Origin: Lithospermum erythrorhizon
Taxonomy: Eukaryota > Streptophyta > Magnoliopsida > Boraginales > Boraginaceae
Reading direction: 5' to 3'
Assembly (NCBI GenBank): GCA_019722365.1
Contig: JADFUC010000719.1
Location: 1-64,000 of the forward strand
Length of the DNA stretch: 64,000 bases
Shown: positions 1-10,997 of the stretch, piece by piece
Layout of the letters: every line of letters begins with the position of its first letter
How positions within the stretch are numbered: the first letter of the stretch is position 1
The notes under the pieces: generated by a model
Told to the model about the DNA's origin: nothing
Database searches by the model: none
Seen by the model: the letters and a program-made list of their open reading frames with translations, nothing else
Translations under genes and position numbers: made by a program

Positions 1-2879
1 ATAGTGCTTCGTTCCAGTTGTGTGCTGAATGGGAATTCGAAATCTTTTAGACTTAGTGGGAGGTTAGTTGATCTTGGTTTAGTTTGTATGCTCGCATACA
101 AGTTAGTCAAGGATATAAGTCATTGAATGATACACGAGGGATTTATAAGAGTATGGGGAGGACAACATAAATACTATCAGAGTTCTGAATTGGGCTGACA
201 GGAGTGATCAAAGAATGAGACATCATTACGATCTTAAAAGCGTACTTACTAAGATATGCTAAGAATTGTGTTTAATGAAATTTATAATATAATGGATGAA
301 ATCTTTAGGTTTCACCAGCATAATTTTTCCATTCTACCTTAAATATGCTCGCTGAATTTAGGTAATCTGAAGTAAAAATTGTGTTTAATGTAGTTTGAAA
401 CACAATGTAAGATGAAATAAATTCACATATTGAAAGTTGTTGCACACCTACTTTAAATTTATTCATACTCAAGCGTGAGACAACTCAAAGTTATGTTTGA
501 CAAACAACTTTGAAGCGTCTCGAAAGCGACAAGTTAATGTTATGTCACTGAAGTAGTGCCATTTAACAAAGGTCAAAATATTAGAACCCATCATGCATCA
601 TGTACATAACTGGAAGGAAGCTGGTATTTATTTTCATCTACTATAGAATTACAATTTATTGTGTGTATAGTATCTTCATTATGGAGTATAAAGAGTGGAA
701 TTAAATATATGACTTGAATGTATTCAAGTGACTTCTTAGGAGATACTAATCGATGTTGGGCCTTAGTTATATTAGGAATATTATGTGACAATTCCTGGTG
801 CATTACTAACGCCTAATGCAAAGTGACATGATGTTATGAATAAGTCATACTCCAACAGATGACTTGAGGTCATCTGAGTGAAATAGAATTGGAATACACG
901 AGTCGAGTATATAACTCACTCTATTTACATACAGATGGTGATTCGTCGAGTAAGAAATGTGTTTCCATTAAATGAACATATTGTCATAAATGAATCAAAC
1001 ATTTGGTTTTGACCAAGTTGAATGCATTCATTGGTTGACTAAACTCATATTTCAAACTCATTCCTTATTGATTACCCATGTGTTGTAACATGTGTGTTAA
1101 AATTGAGTAATCCAGGAGAATGTTCCTAAGTAATGATTAGTGATGATGCATACTTGACATTGTTATTGGAAGCTTACATCTCAAACGAGAACAAGAAAGG
1201 AAAACGATTGTATTATCAGTATCCAAGTTGCAAACTTGAGATAAAGTATAATGGAGTTAAAATCTTCATCTTGATATTTTGATTAAAATCAAAAGGGTCG
1301 AGTGAAGATGAACCTTGAGTTTCTCAAAGGTTAGTGGGAGCACAACTACACATCAATATTTTACATGTTTGAGTACTGAAAGAATCTTCATACAACCTTG
1401 AAAGGTATGGTACTGAATTGATTCTTGCTCATTTAGCTCAAAATATATATATGACATATTTTATATTAGTCACGAGAAATATAAGCTTAGATGAGCTTGT
1501 TTTTGTTAAGTTATAATGATTCATGAAGCTTGAAATTGAATAAAATCTGGCGATAGATTAAAATTCTATGATAGAAGCGATTCTCTTATTGACAGGCAAA
1601 TATAATGAGGTCAGGTTACACGATTCAGGATTTCAGCGATTAAGAGTGGTTTCTATTACGTGGTAATTTGACTATTTACATAGTAATAGGATTCACATGT
1701 AATAATGGGGATCATGTGTTGTACATCACGACCATGACATAACACAATTCCCATAATATGAATTGTGGAGTTTTACTAAAGGTATTTGCACTAGTACGAG
1801 AATCACTTTGTAACTTTAAGAGAATAGGGTATATATAGTTCTATGGAATAGGATGACATTGAGTCTTTATAAGCGAGTGTGAGAATAGTGTCATGGACAG
1901 TTGTGTGTGGAATACTATTAGCCAAGTAACTCATTAATGGGATTGGGAGGTGACAAAAGCTTGAACTCAAATATTATAATTACCGATCAACACGGCAGAT
2001 ATTATTAAAAATATGCATTCATAAGATAAATGTGTTTTACTTTTTGGTTAATGTTATGCTTCTTGAATAGCCTTGAGAAGTGGCTAATTGCCACAAAATA
2101 GGAGAAAATAGTCACTAGAAATACCAAAATAAGGTTTGTCCTTGTTACATAACTCTTATTTGAGGGTGGCCCCGGACCACAGATGGTAATGGTACGCGGT
2201 TTCCAAAGCTGACTTGTGGAAAGAGCTTAAAATCTATTTTTGCACATAGCTATGTGTGACTATACCGGGGATAAACTTAATATCGATTCCATGGTTGAGA
2301 TAGCCGGATGTAAAGTCTACTTGCAAGTAGTATTCTAGGTTATGATATGATTGTGATCATTACCCTTCGACTTTATATGTCTTGGGGCCTAAGAGTTTAA
2401 TGCGACTTAAAGATTCCACGTATGCGGGCTTGTAATATCTCTGAGGTTGATATATTCTTGTGATTAAAATCAAGGTTTGATTTCACGAGATTGAAAGAAA
2501 TTGAGCGATGCAAGGTTCGGTGGGAGCAAATTCATTTGCACTAGAATAAAGTTGAGCAATTGATTCAACAAAGTAATTCTTGTTTTACAATCCCCAATTG
2601 TTAACTACGTTATGAATCGTTATTCATTCATATAGTCATTTATTATTTAACAATTGAGGTCGAAATAATGAATTCCAAGGCCAAGTCTATAGTTTCTAAA
2701 GAGGCAACTGTAAATCACTGGCAACTCTTGAGTCTAGAAATATGAGATAATATTTCACCCCAGTCGATCCTTTAGTGGCCAGCGTAGTAGACTGATTTAT
2801 GATCAATTTTATTGGATGGCGAGAGCTTGTAAGTACAGTCAATCTTATGCGCTATCGGTTTGCATAAGCGAGGAGAATT
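1..2879. other. Unassigned repeat-like DNA, no gene seen
   Basis: No reading frame over about 70 codons and no protein family is recognisable on either strand. The motif GTGGGAG occurs near 54, 1,331 and 2,521; this purine-rich motif resembles the tract before the 3' LTR of copia elements. Because 2,880-3,200 matches the 3' untranslated part of a copia family, this stretch is probably more of the same or a related decayed element in plus orientation. That is inference; I could not match it to protein domains. Confidence 0.4.
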
Positions 2880-3200
2880 TGAATTGACCACAAAATCATA
2901 GAAGATATGTATATACAGCCCTGTGATGTTTGTTTAGAGCTATTAAGTTTAGCAATTCTTAGACTTTTGTATATAAAACTACATGTTATATGAGGTTGTG
3001 TACTTTGATATGTCAAGCGTCTGCATAGCGGGAATTACTCTTGGCGTATGTTAGGTGACATAGTGAGTAAAGCAGTAGGTGTTGATATATTATAAGGGAT
3101 TTATCCATCCTTGATATATAAGGTAAATCTCAGGCCTCTCAATGAGTTTGGGACTGAGGTGCTAAGGAATTCAAAGGAGGCTTCGAAAGAGAAAGTTGGT
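2880..3200 (+). mobile_element. Copia 3' untranslated region fragment
   Basis: This plus-strand segment is similar to the reverse complement of about 51,790-52,110, which lies between the RNase H remnant and the 3' LTR of the copia element on the right. Shared stretches include GAAGATATGTATAT near 2,899, GTGTTGATATATT near 3,079, and CCTTGATATA followed by a GGCCTCT block near 3,109-3,140. It indicates an opposite-orientation relic of the same copia family. No LTR of that family follows, so the copy is truncated. Confidence 0.6.
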
Positions 3201-3340
3201 GACTTTCGCTGTTATGTAAGTACTCGTTTTATACATATATGTATATATGCATTTTATTGTAATTAATTTATTCGATGTTGATTGCATTTGTTTACTTTAT
3301 TATGAACAAGTTGAATAAATTTTTAACAAATAGTTCATTT

Positions 3341-3448
3341 TTTTTAAAACCCTTGCGCCCACTACAATGAGAATCGAACCAGGGACCTACAAGTCAGCAC
3401 AGGAAGGCCTCCTAACCACTAGACGTTCGATGTTCTCCCCAACAAACA
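3341..3448 (-). mobile_element. tRNA-derived SINE (short), minus strand
   Basis: Read on the minus strand, a pol III A-box-like TCTAGTGGTTAGGA (3,423-3,410) is followed by a B-box-like GGTTCGATTCTC (3,380-3,369) at tRNA spacing. The element ends in an A-run (plus-strand T-run at 3,341-3,345 joined to the flank) next to the repeat AGTTCATTT. AGTTCATTT stands at 3,332-3,340 and again at 3,449-3,457, and extends with mismatches to AACAAA. This is the expected SINE structure: tRNA-like head, A-tail and target-site duplication. A tRNA pseudogene copied by retroposition is the alternative. Confidence 0.65.
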
Positions 3449-3494
3449 AGTTCATTTGATATTAATACTAATAAACATTTTTTTCCATCGGGGT

Positions 3495-6080
3495 TGTAAC
3501 GACCCACCCTAGGTCGGCCATGCAGTTAAGATAAGTCAACAGCTTTATACACGAAAGTCTATGTGTTGGATAACAACAAAATGACTTCATTTGACATTAA
3601 TAATAGCAATACCTTTTGTCGTCATTGAGTGACTAACAACATGCCACACAAGTCACGTCAGCCATTTAACTTGTACATCAACTTTCAGATAATACAACAA
3701 ACAATACACATGAGAGATCTTCAATATACATCGCAGTGGTAATATGTCAAACATGACCCCTCGATATATAAAATAAAAAGTTCTAGAAACATAACAAGAG
3801 GAAACAATAGGAGAATGACATTGAGGACTTTACATGCCACCACACCGCCTCACCTCGATCTTATTCACTGGCTGTCACGCGCTCCTCGGTCGCCTCAGTG
3901 ATCATCTAGAGCTAGGCGCCGACGCCCGCGATAGAGAATAGGGAGTAAGGCTGAAGCTTAGTGGAATCAAATACTATGAATAGTATCCAGCCACATATAA
4001 TCATACTTATATATAAGAGGATACTGCCGCTAAACAATAATAAAAGGCTACTCGATGAACAACTACTCCCCAAATTACATAGTAACCTCTTATTCCGGAT
4101 CGCTCTGAGATCAATATAACTTAACTCAGCGCATATATTCATAACCGTGACGCGTAATCAATTATTCATTCAAATAAGCAGCCTGATGTGCTGTATTTAG
4201 TCCAACAAAATACATAACATAAAGGCCTCCATCCCTTGCGTCCGTCCGCCCAACCCACGCATCCACCCGATCTGGCGCATCTCCCGACACATATATATAC
4301 ATCCACGATCACTCCCAGGGCTACCACTGATATGCATATCCTGCTCGAAACATCTACATTTACCCCCTCAATGTGTATATATATATCGTTTCACCAAATC
4401 AGCACGCGAAAACACACACCAACCATAAATAATACCGCGATACACCTGTGACACAACACAATAATGCGTAGTATAATCATAACAACTATAATAAGCTCAT
4501 AACATCAATCTCGATAACTTTCAGTATACATTCTAATATAACCAGCTGACAAAACACATACCAAATATATAACCTAATATATATACAAGGTTCCCATTGT
4601 GAGATTTTGCTCACCTCAAGCAAAGGCAAAGCAGAAGTCCAACTAGCAGTGCGAAACAGGTTCGACTCTCTCGAAAGCTGACCACATATAATTATAATAT
4701 TCCTTCTACTAGATAAAATATTAACAAATATCAAAATTATTTCTATAATCCTCATAAACCTTTCTCGAATCATTATGTAGTTTGTTACTCCAAATATACT
4801 GGCCGAATATTTTTATGACATAAAAATATAGTTTTTTCTCCATTTAAATCCCGATTATACTTATTCAAACTCTCATAATTCAAATAAATATCAACTCCAC
4901 GTTAAAATTTCCAAAATTTGAAAATCATAACCTTTATACCTTCAATAATTCTGGAAAAATACAACTTCAAATTTATCGAAATAATATATGTTGATTTAAA
5001 TACCCTTTCTAGTCATTAAATCACCAAAAATAGTAAACAAATTCTAAAAATTCCAAATTTTAGTGAGAATGTCTACTTATAGTATATAATCACCTTAAAA
5101 ATATCCAATTGAATTATTCCACAAACTTAGTATGTATTTCCATTTATATTTTGTTTCCTATCATTTAACTTCCAAAAATCATAATAAATACAATGTGTCT
5201 TAAAAATCAAAATGGTTTTCTTGAGTCAACTCGAAATATTATAATATATTCATATACAGGAAATAAATAAATTTTAAATACATCTACTATTTATTTCATA
5301 TTTTTCTTTAAAAGTCAATAATAGTCAACTACTTCAAAAATTTATAATAATTACCAAACGACTCAAAAATTAACATTTTTCCTTATGGGTAAGATTATTA
5401 TCCTTAAACATGCTTGTATATAAAATTTAAACACCATATAATTTTATTTACTATTAAATTCATATTTTTCTTCAAAAAGTCAACTAGTCGCTAGCAAAAG
5501 TCAACCAACAACATTCAACACATTTCATTTAGAATCAGGTTTTATTATAACATCTAACCATATAATCTAAGCTTAGATGATACCTATATATCATTTTAAA
5601 GTCTCAAAACTCATAGTCAACTTAAGTTCCAAATGGTCAACTATTGCTCAAAATAATTAGATTTGAAGATTAAAAATCATATCTTTGATAATCTAAAGAT
5701 GGAAACAAGATTATGAAGTTAGATTCAACATTATTTCACCAAGAAAAATGAAAAAATTTAGGATATGGGGAGGGGAATGGTTCGGCCAAGCTTAAGGGAG
5801 GGGGGTTGGTGAGTTTTGTGTTGAAGAAGAGAAAATGGTTGGGGGTTGGTAAGTTTGAGTATAAAGTGTAGTGTTAGGTCGCGTTTGGTATGACATTTTA
5901 TTTCTTCACTTTTTGATCATTAAATTTATTGAAAACGATCCTAGATATATTATTATCCGTGTAACACAATACTACTCATTTGATCTTCGTCTCGGTATAT
6001 CTATTTTATTTCGAAAGTATTTATACTATCTTGGTCCGCGCTGGCTTGATATATTTAACATATTTTAAAGGTTTAAGCGT
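3495..6080 (-). repeat. Gypsy-A 3' LTR
   Basis: It starts TGTAACGACC on the plus strand and ends near AAGGTTTAAGCG. It is collinear with 20,701-23,143; for example, long nearly identical runs at 4,684-4,860 and 21,909-22,080 include ACTGGCCGAATATTTTTATG. It contains the block GGTTCCCATTGTGAGATTTTGCTCACC (positions 4,590-4,616), which recurs in all LTRs of this super-family in the window. A short imperfect duplication (GATATNTTAACATATTTTAAA, about 6,046 and 6,137) makes the inner boundary uncertain by about 90 bp. Confidence 0.8.
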
Positions 6081-6099
6081 GGCGGTCCGCCACCCAAAC

Positions 6100-7150
6100 G
6101 TTCATCTGGAGATATACTTCCAACCCCAAAAGCGATAGCGATATGTTAACATATTTTAAAAGGGTTTTAAGGTCCGCCGCAAGCGATTCATCACGGAATA
6201 TACTTCCCTCGAACATGACACATGAAACACATTGCCAGATTCTCTCTCGATTATGGGGGGCAAAAGCTAAGCGATAAGTCACGGACCAACTCACATCCAA
6301 AAATCTCATACGGACCAATATCGGGACTTGACTTCACTTTCTTCCGAAATCTAAATACGCCTTTTCAAGGGGATATTCTCAAAGAAAGACTTTGTCTGAT
6401 TTCAAGCGTTAAATACACTGCGATCTGCGTACATCGTTTGTCTATCTTGCGCCACTTTCAGAGTTGTTGTATCAACATTAAGTTCTTCCACTAACTCCGA
6501 ACCATATATTTTCTACATCTCCTCTTCATTCCAACAAAAGCTGGAGTCACACATTTTACTTGGTACAATGCACTGGTGTGCCATCTGTCTTGGCACATGG
6601 GAAGCTATTATTATCTGTGAAACTCTCACGTCTTAGGCAACTCGTCATCCCGATTCTTAGAGAAGTTCAACACGAGCCCTTGAAAGCATGTCCTCCAGTG
6701 TTTGAATTGTTCTCTCCCGGCGCCCGTCCGTGGATGAAATGATGTACTCAAATTAACGTTGGGTCATTGACTTCTTGAAATCCTTTCCAAAATGCGGAGG
6801 TGAGTCTAGCATCTCGATCCGGCCTTGATGGATACCGGCATTCCATGCGATCGCACAATTTGATCGGTATCTGACCTTGCCAACTACTCAAGACCCGTGA
6901 GTTGATTTAATTGGTAAGTAAAACCCGATTCGACATTACATCCACTATCGCCCCAAATACCGTCATTCTTCGGCGTCTCGGGGAGACCGAAAACCACAAA
7001 ATCCATCGTGATATGTTCCCGAGTCCACTCCTAGAATAGGAAGGGATTTTACTGATATGCGTATTCGATCTTCAACTTTGTTGGCAAGTCAAACATTTTG
7101 ATCTGAACTTGGCAAATTTCTCTTTATCCCAGATTAAGCCCAATACGTTG
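6100..7150 (-). pseudogene. Gypsy-A integrase remnant
   Basis: Integrase would join retrotransposon cDNA to host DNA; this copy is broken. Reading leftward on the minus strand, I see the CLTCQQ half of the zinc-binding HHCC domain (about 7,090), HITMDFV with the first catalytic Asp (about 7,010), a LHGMPVSI-like segment (about 6,870), an ERTIQTLEDML-like segment (about 6,670), AQDRQ-YADR (about 6,440), GPYEI (about 6,310) and NVFHVS (about 6,215). These are landmarks of gypsy integrases. They fall in different frames, with several frameshifts and stops, so no functional protein is encoded. Confidence 0.8.
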
Positions 7151-7468
7151 CTCTTGAGTTTACATACATGCTGTTACATGGATCACGTATTATATGAAGC
7201 ATTAGCAGGCTTCGTCCAAATCTGTTTTAACTCTTGAGTAAGGCACGAATAATCTACCTTAGCATTGTAGAGGGCTCCATCATCTCTAACACAGTCGATC
7301 GCTACGACTTTTCAACCTTCCAATTATCTTTATGACTTCTCATCTTTTACATTTGCCACTCGAGTATTCGATTAAGAAGAACCCGGTCGAACTCTTATTT
7401 GCGCTATAAACCGCCAGCCGACTCCTACTCCAAAATTAACACGATTGCCTCATTTCATTCGCGGCTCC

Positions 7469-7830
7469 TTAACCTTTCCACCCCACGACAATGCGTCGGC
7501 TACGCGTTCGCCTTTCGGGATAAACTCCATCCACCTTCGCTACCTCGGATTTAAATCTGCTGCGTGAGCAGTACTTCAAACTCTTAAATTCGGTAAAATC
7601 TGACACGTCAGCGCCATTCAAATAGTGCCTCCCAAATCTTAGTACAAACACAATTCTGTGGCTCAATCATGCGTCGGATAATTCTTCTCATGACTTTTCA
7701 ACTGTCGCGATGCATAAGCTACTACGCATAAGCTACTACTTTACCATGTTGAATTACTACACATCCCAACCCCTGATGTGAAACGTCACTATAAACAACA
7801 TAACCATCGTGTCTTCCAGCCAGATCAGCC
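7469..7830 (-). pseudogene. Gypsy-A RNase H remnant
   Basis: RNase H removes the RNA template during reverse transcription. On the minus strand VVYSDVSHQGLGC and IQHGKVVAYA are readable near 7,790-7,725 (first catalytic Asp region), then an open stretch 7,666-7,469 with RHYLNGAD and FKSLKY (HKSLKY in intact copies), then a YPGKANVVADALS-like end near 7,530-7,470. The frame changes several times. A 14-bp tandem duplication (GCATAAGCTACTAC, 7,712-7,739) is one visible frame-breaking lesion. Confidence 0.8.
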
Positions 7831-8019
7831 TTTGGAGAGGTAATCGGTTCCCTTTCAACTCATTACAACACCGTTCACAATCCTGACTCAAACTAATGGA
7901 ACACCGCTACACAGTCAGCAATTAGGTGGTGTTGCAATAATCGAAAATCTGTATAAATCTTGATAATATCTGCTAGACCCAAAAACTTCTTATTTCGGTA
8001 ACACTTGTAGGTCGTTCCC

Positions 8020-8760
8020 CAATTCACCTGACTTCAACTTTTTGAGGATCGGCTTACTTATACCCTCTCCACGAAATCACACAACCCGAGCGCACGCTGA
8101 CCAAAATTCACACTTGGAAAATTTAGCGTACAATTCGTTTCTCCTCGAGGTCTCATTGCTTGATTCGAGTGCTCTTTGTAACTCTCCTCATCTTAGAATA
8201 AGGTCCATCAAAATTTATCCAAATAAAGAAGAGGCGGAACACCCGATTCACCAAAGGTCCATAAATATTTGCGGAGTGCATTCGTCAATCAAGCAGCATC
8301 ACCAAAAACTCGTAGTACTGTATCTTGTTTCTAAATGCCGACTTAGGTATAAATCCTCCTTAATCCTCAAATGATGGTAACCTCAAATCAATCTTAGAAA
8401 ATACGGGCATCCTTGATTGATAAGATCAATGAGTCCTGAACAGGATATTGATTCTGAGTGGTACTTAATTAAAAGAAACACTTTATAATCAATACATAAC
8501 TTTGAGGATCAAAAATTCTTATTCTTGACAAATAATACCAGCTTTTAGGGTAGACTGCCATTGAGCAGTCATTGTCAACAGTTCTTTAGGTCTGACTCCT
8601 TGACTCAGGGCCATTATGGTGCCATAGAAATCGGAGTAGTATAAAAGAAATGATTCTATGGGGAGGCTCATTTTCGCTCCTCGGAAATGCAGCTAGTATA
8701 TCTCATGCACCTCATATTGGGTTCAGTCTCCATTTCAACATCTTATGAATGAAAGTTCTC
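8020..8760 (-). pseudogene. Gypsy-A reverse transcriptase remnant
   Basis: Gypsy RT landmarks appear on the minus strand: KLCIDYK (about 8,490), KDARIFSKIDLR (about 8,410-8,385), PKSAFR and YYEFLVM (about 8,345-8,305), MRRVTKST (about 8,175) and the connection segment EIRSFLGLAGYYQD (about 7,980). The catalytic FxDD box is damaged; only FDGPYSK is readable at about 8,195. Distance and order match an intact RT, but stops and frameshifts make it non-coding. Upstream sequence (8,640-9,110) may hold the RT N-terminus or protease but is too degraded to call. Confidence 0.8.
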
Positions 8761-9111
8761 AAAAATGTCTTAGATTTTCAGGACTGAATATTTAACTTAA
8801 AAGATGAAAATCTATCCAACTTTGTATGATGTCTCACAACAATCCTCCAGAAATAAGGTCAGATGTTCAAATATAAAAGAAATTAATCCTCTCCAGGACA
8901 TTGGTTCAAAATGCTTAGGGACAATTTCAAGTACCTAAATGATCTTAAACGGGACTTTCACCATTAAAGTGGCATGGCAGGTGCAGTTATAGGAGAGATA
9001 TATGAAAGAGTGAGTTTTCCCAGATGAACAAAACTTTTGCTTCAACCACATAGAATTTAAAATTTTAACCACTCAGAAGTCTAAGCTTATAAATACGGAC
9101 CCATGGGTTCC

Positions 9112-10997
9112 TTGTTTCTTCCCAAGGGTTGGCCTTGAGAGGGGTTCAGATCATTCTTGACAACCTGCATTTTGATCAATAACATAAAAGACATTTGACA
9201 TTAATAATAATACACTTTTGTCAATTGGTGAACTAACAAACTTAAAGAAAAAACGTATCTATAATGAAGCCTTGCATCAAACACAGGATATTGGCCATGC
9301 CATGCATAATCACAATTAAATCATATTATTATTAGTGCACATCTCTCGATGCAATTAAGCTAGAAAACATAACCGAGGAAGGAAAGATTTGAGGATCTTT
9401 GAAATATAAACCTGAACTTGGTGGGATACAAATCTACGAATGGTATATAGTCATGATAAATTGTAATAAACGTTAGACAGGCTATAAAGTCCTGCTCCTC
9501 AATTCTTGATAACATCTGTTCAATGTTGCTGCAGGATCGTGAGCCAGCCACATGTTTCCTAACCTGTCAACGTCAGTGTTAGAACCAGTAGGCAGCCTGA
9601 GGCAGGGTTCAGGTCGATAGAATGTGCCCAACATAGAGCCTAAATTTCGCTACTATCTCCTGTCCCGGCACTCCACCCGATATATCGCATCACCCGCATG
9701 CAGTCTCTGACCAGGGGGCAACTCATGACATTGCTCAGCATAAGGCCTCCGATTCAATGTAGAATTTCCTCACAGATTTGCATGTCCTTTGAGCCTCCGA
9801 TTGGGGCTCACTCCACATGATGTATGCCATAAGCATAGATCACCCAAAAGCCAGCACACTTTAAAAGTAGCACAAACCCTTCATTGCCTGATCCTGGCAT
9901 GACACAGTCTTATAATCAAAACAATAGATGTACAACATTAGATTCTCATAATCATCAATATACATGCCCAGTGCGTAAAGCAGCACATCACAGGATATAT
10001 ATGAAATCATAATATATGAAGGTTCCCATCGTGAGATTTGTACTCACCTCGAGGCAAAAGCTTAATATAATATCTGGTGATCTCTATCGAAATTCTATTG
10101 ATTCTGTTAGAATAACACTCGCCCATCTATTAAATCAAGATATTTAATATGTTAAGATAGATATCAAATCAGCAAAAGTTTTAACTATCCAAGTTAACAA
10201 AATTTGATCCTTGACTTAACAGTTCTGGAAAGTTCTTTTGCACTCATCTTTGACAAATGTTTTTTGATGATCTAACAATGTTTCTGAAACTAATTCTGCT
10301 TTTTAACAACCATTATTTTCAAAGTTTATTATAACAAACTAATCCCAAATCAAATTAAACATAATCTCTTATAACCACTTTAAAATGGGCCTATATTCTC
10401 GCTTGGAGATGGCTCCATATCAATTTAAAGCCTCAAAACTCGAGAGTCAGAGTGAAATTCAGGCTAAAGAATTCAACATATCAGGTTTCTTTTGATACTG
10501 AGGGTTCAAACTTTGCTTTAAAATAGCTATATGGAAGACTACTGTGTATTTTGGGAGGTTTTGTCTCGATTGGTAAAGTCTAACCTTTCAGGCTCAAGAA
10601 ATACACAAAGTTTTTATCTTTCTTACCTAGATATAGGTGAGGATGATGAGAGGCTGCTCACAGATTTTATTGAGTTAATAGATGATGAGAGAAATGGAGA
10701 AATTTGGGGAGGGGGAGAAAGAAGTCTCGGCCCTTAGAGGAGAGAGAAGTGGAATTTTGTTTTTTGGTCATGATGAGATGATAGAATGTTTGAGGGCTGA
10801 TCTGGTTTATGTCCTCCCTTTTTCTCTTAAATGTCAATGAAACCGGAGTTCGGAAATGTAAGATTTCTGCATTGACGCCTTTCCTCCCAAGCAATGCAGG
10901 GCCAGGTATGTTTTATTAAAATTATTTTATACTATAGAGTTCACCTGGCAGAATCATGTAACTGATTCATTGAAAGCTTAGGCAGCAGGTTATTTCA
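9112..10997 (-). repeat. LARD-1 3' LTR
   Basis: Collinear with 14,478-16,698. Shared blocks include GACATTTGACATTAATAATAATACACTTTTGTC (from 9,190), GGTTCCCATCGTGAGATTTGTACTCACCTCGAGGCAAAAG (from 10,021) and the end GGTTATTTCA (10,988-10,997). It is about 300 bp shorter than its partner, so it carries deletions. The 9,112 boundary is approximate. Confidence 0.65.

Noticed and set aside
3362..3440. Functional tRNA gene
   Set aside because: A- and B-box-like motifs are present, but the flanking target-site duplication and A-tail indicate a SINE, and the arms do not pair as a full cloverleaf by eye.
3912..5000. Several 70-95-codon open frames inside the Gypsy-A 3' LTR
   Set aside because: They lie in LTR sequence, differ in the partner LTR, and resemble no protein family; chance frames.
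6222..6742. Plus-strand open frames of 90 and 60 codons
   Set aside because: They are antisense to the readable integrase remnant on the minus strand, so they are shadows.
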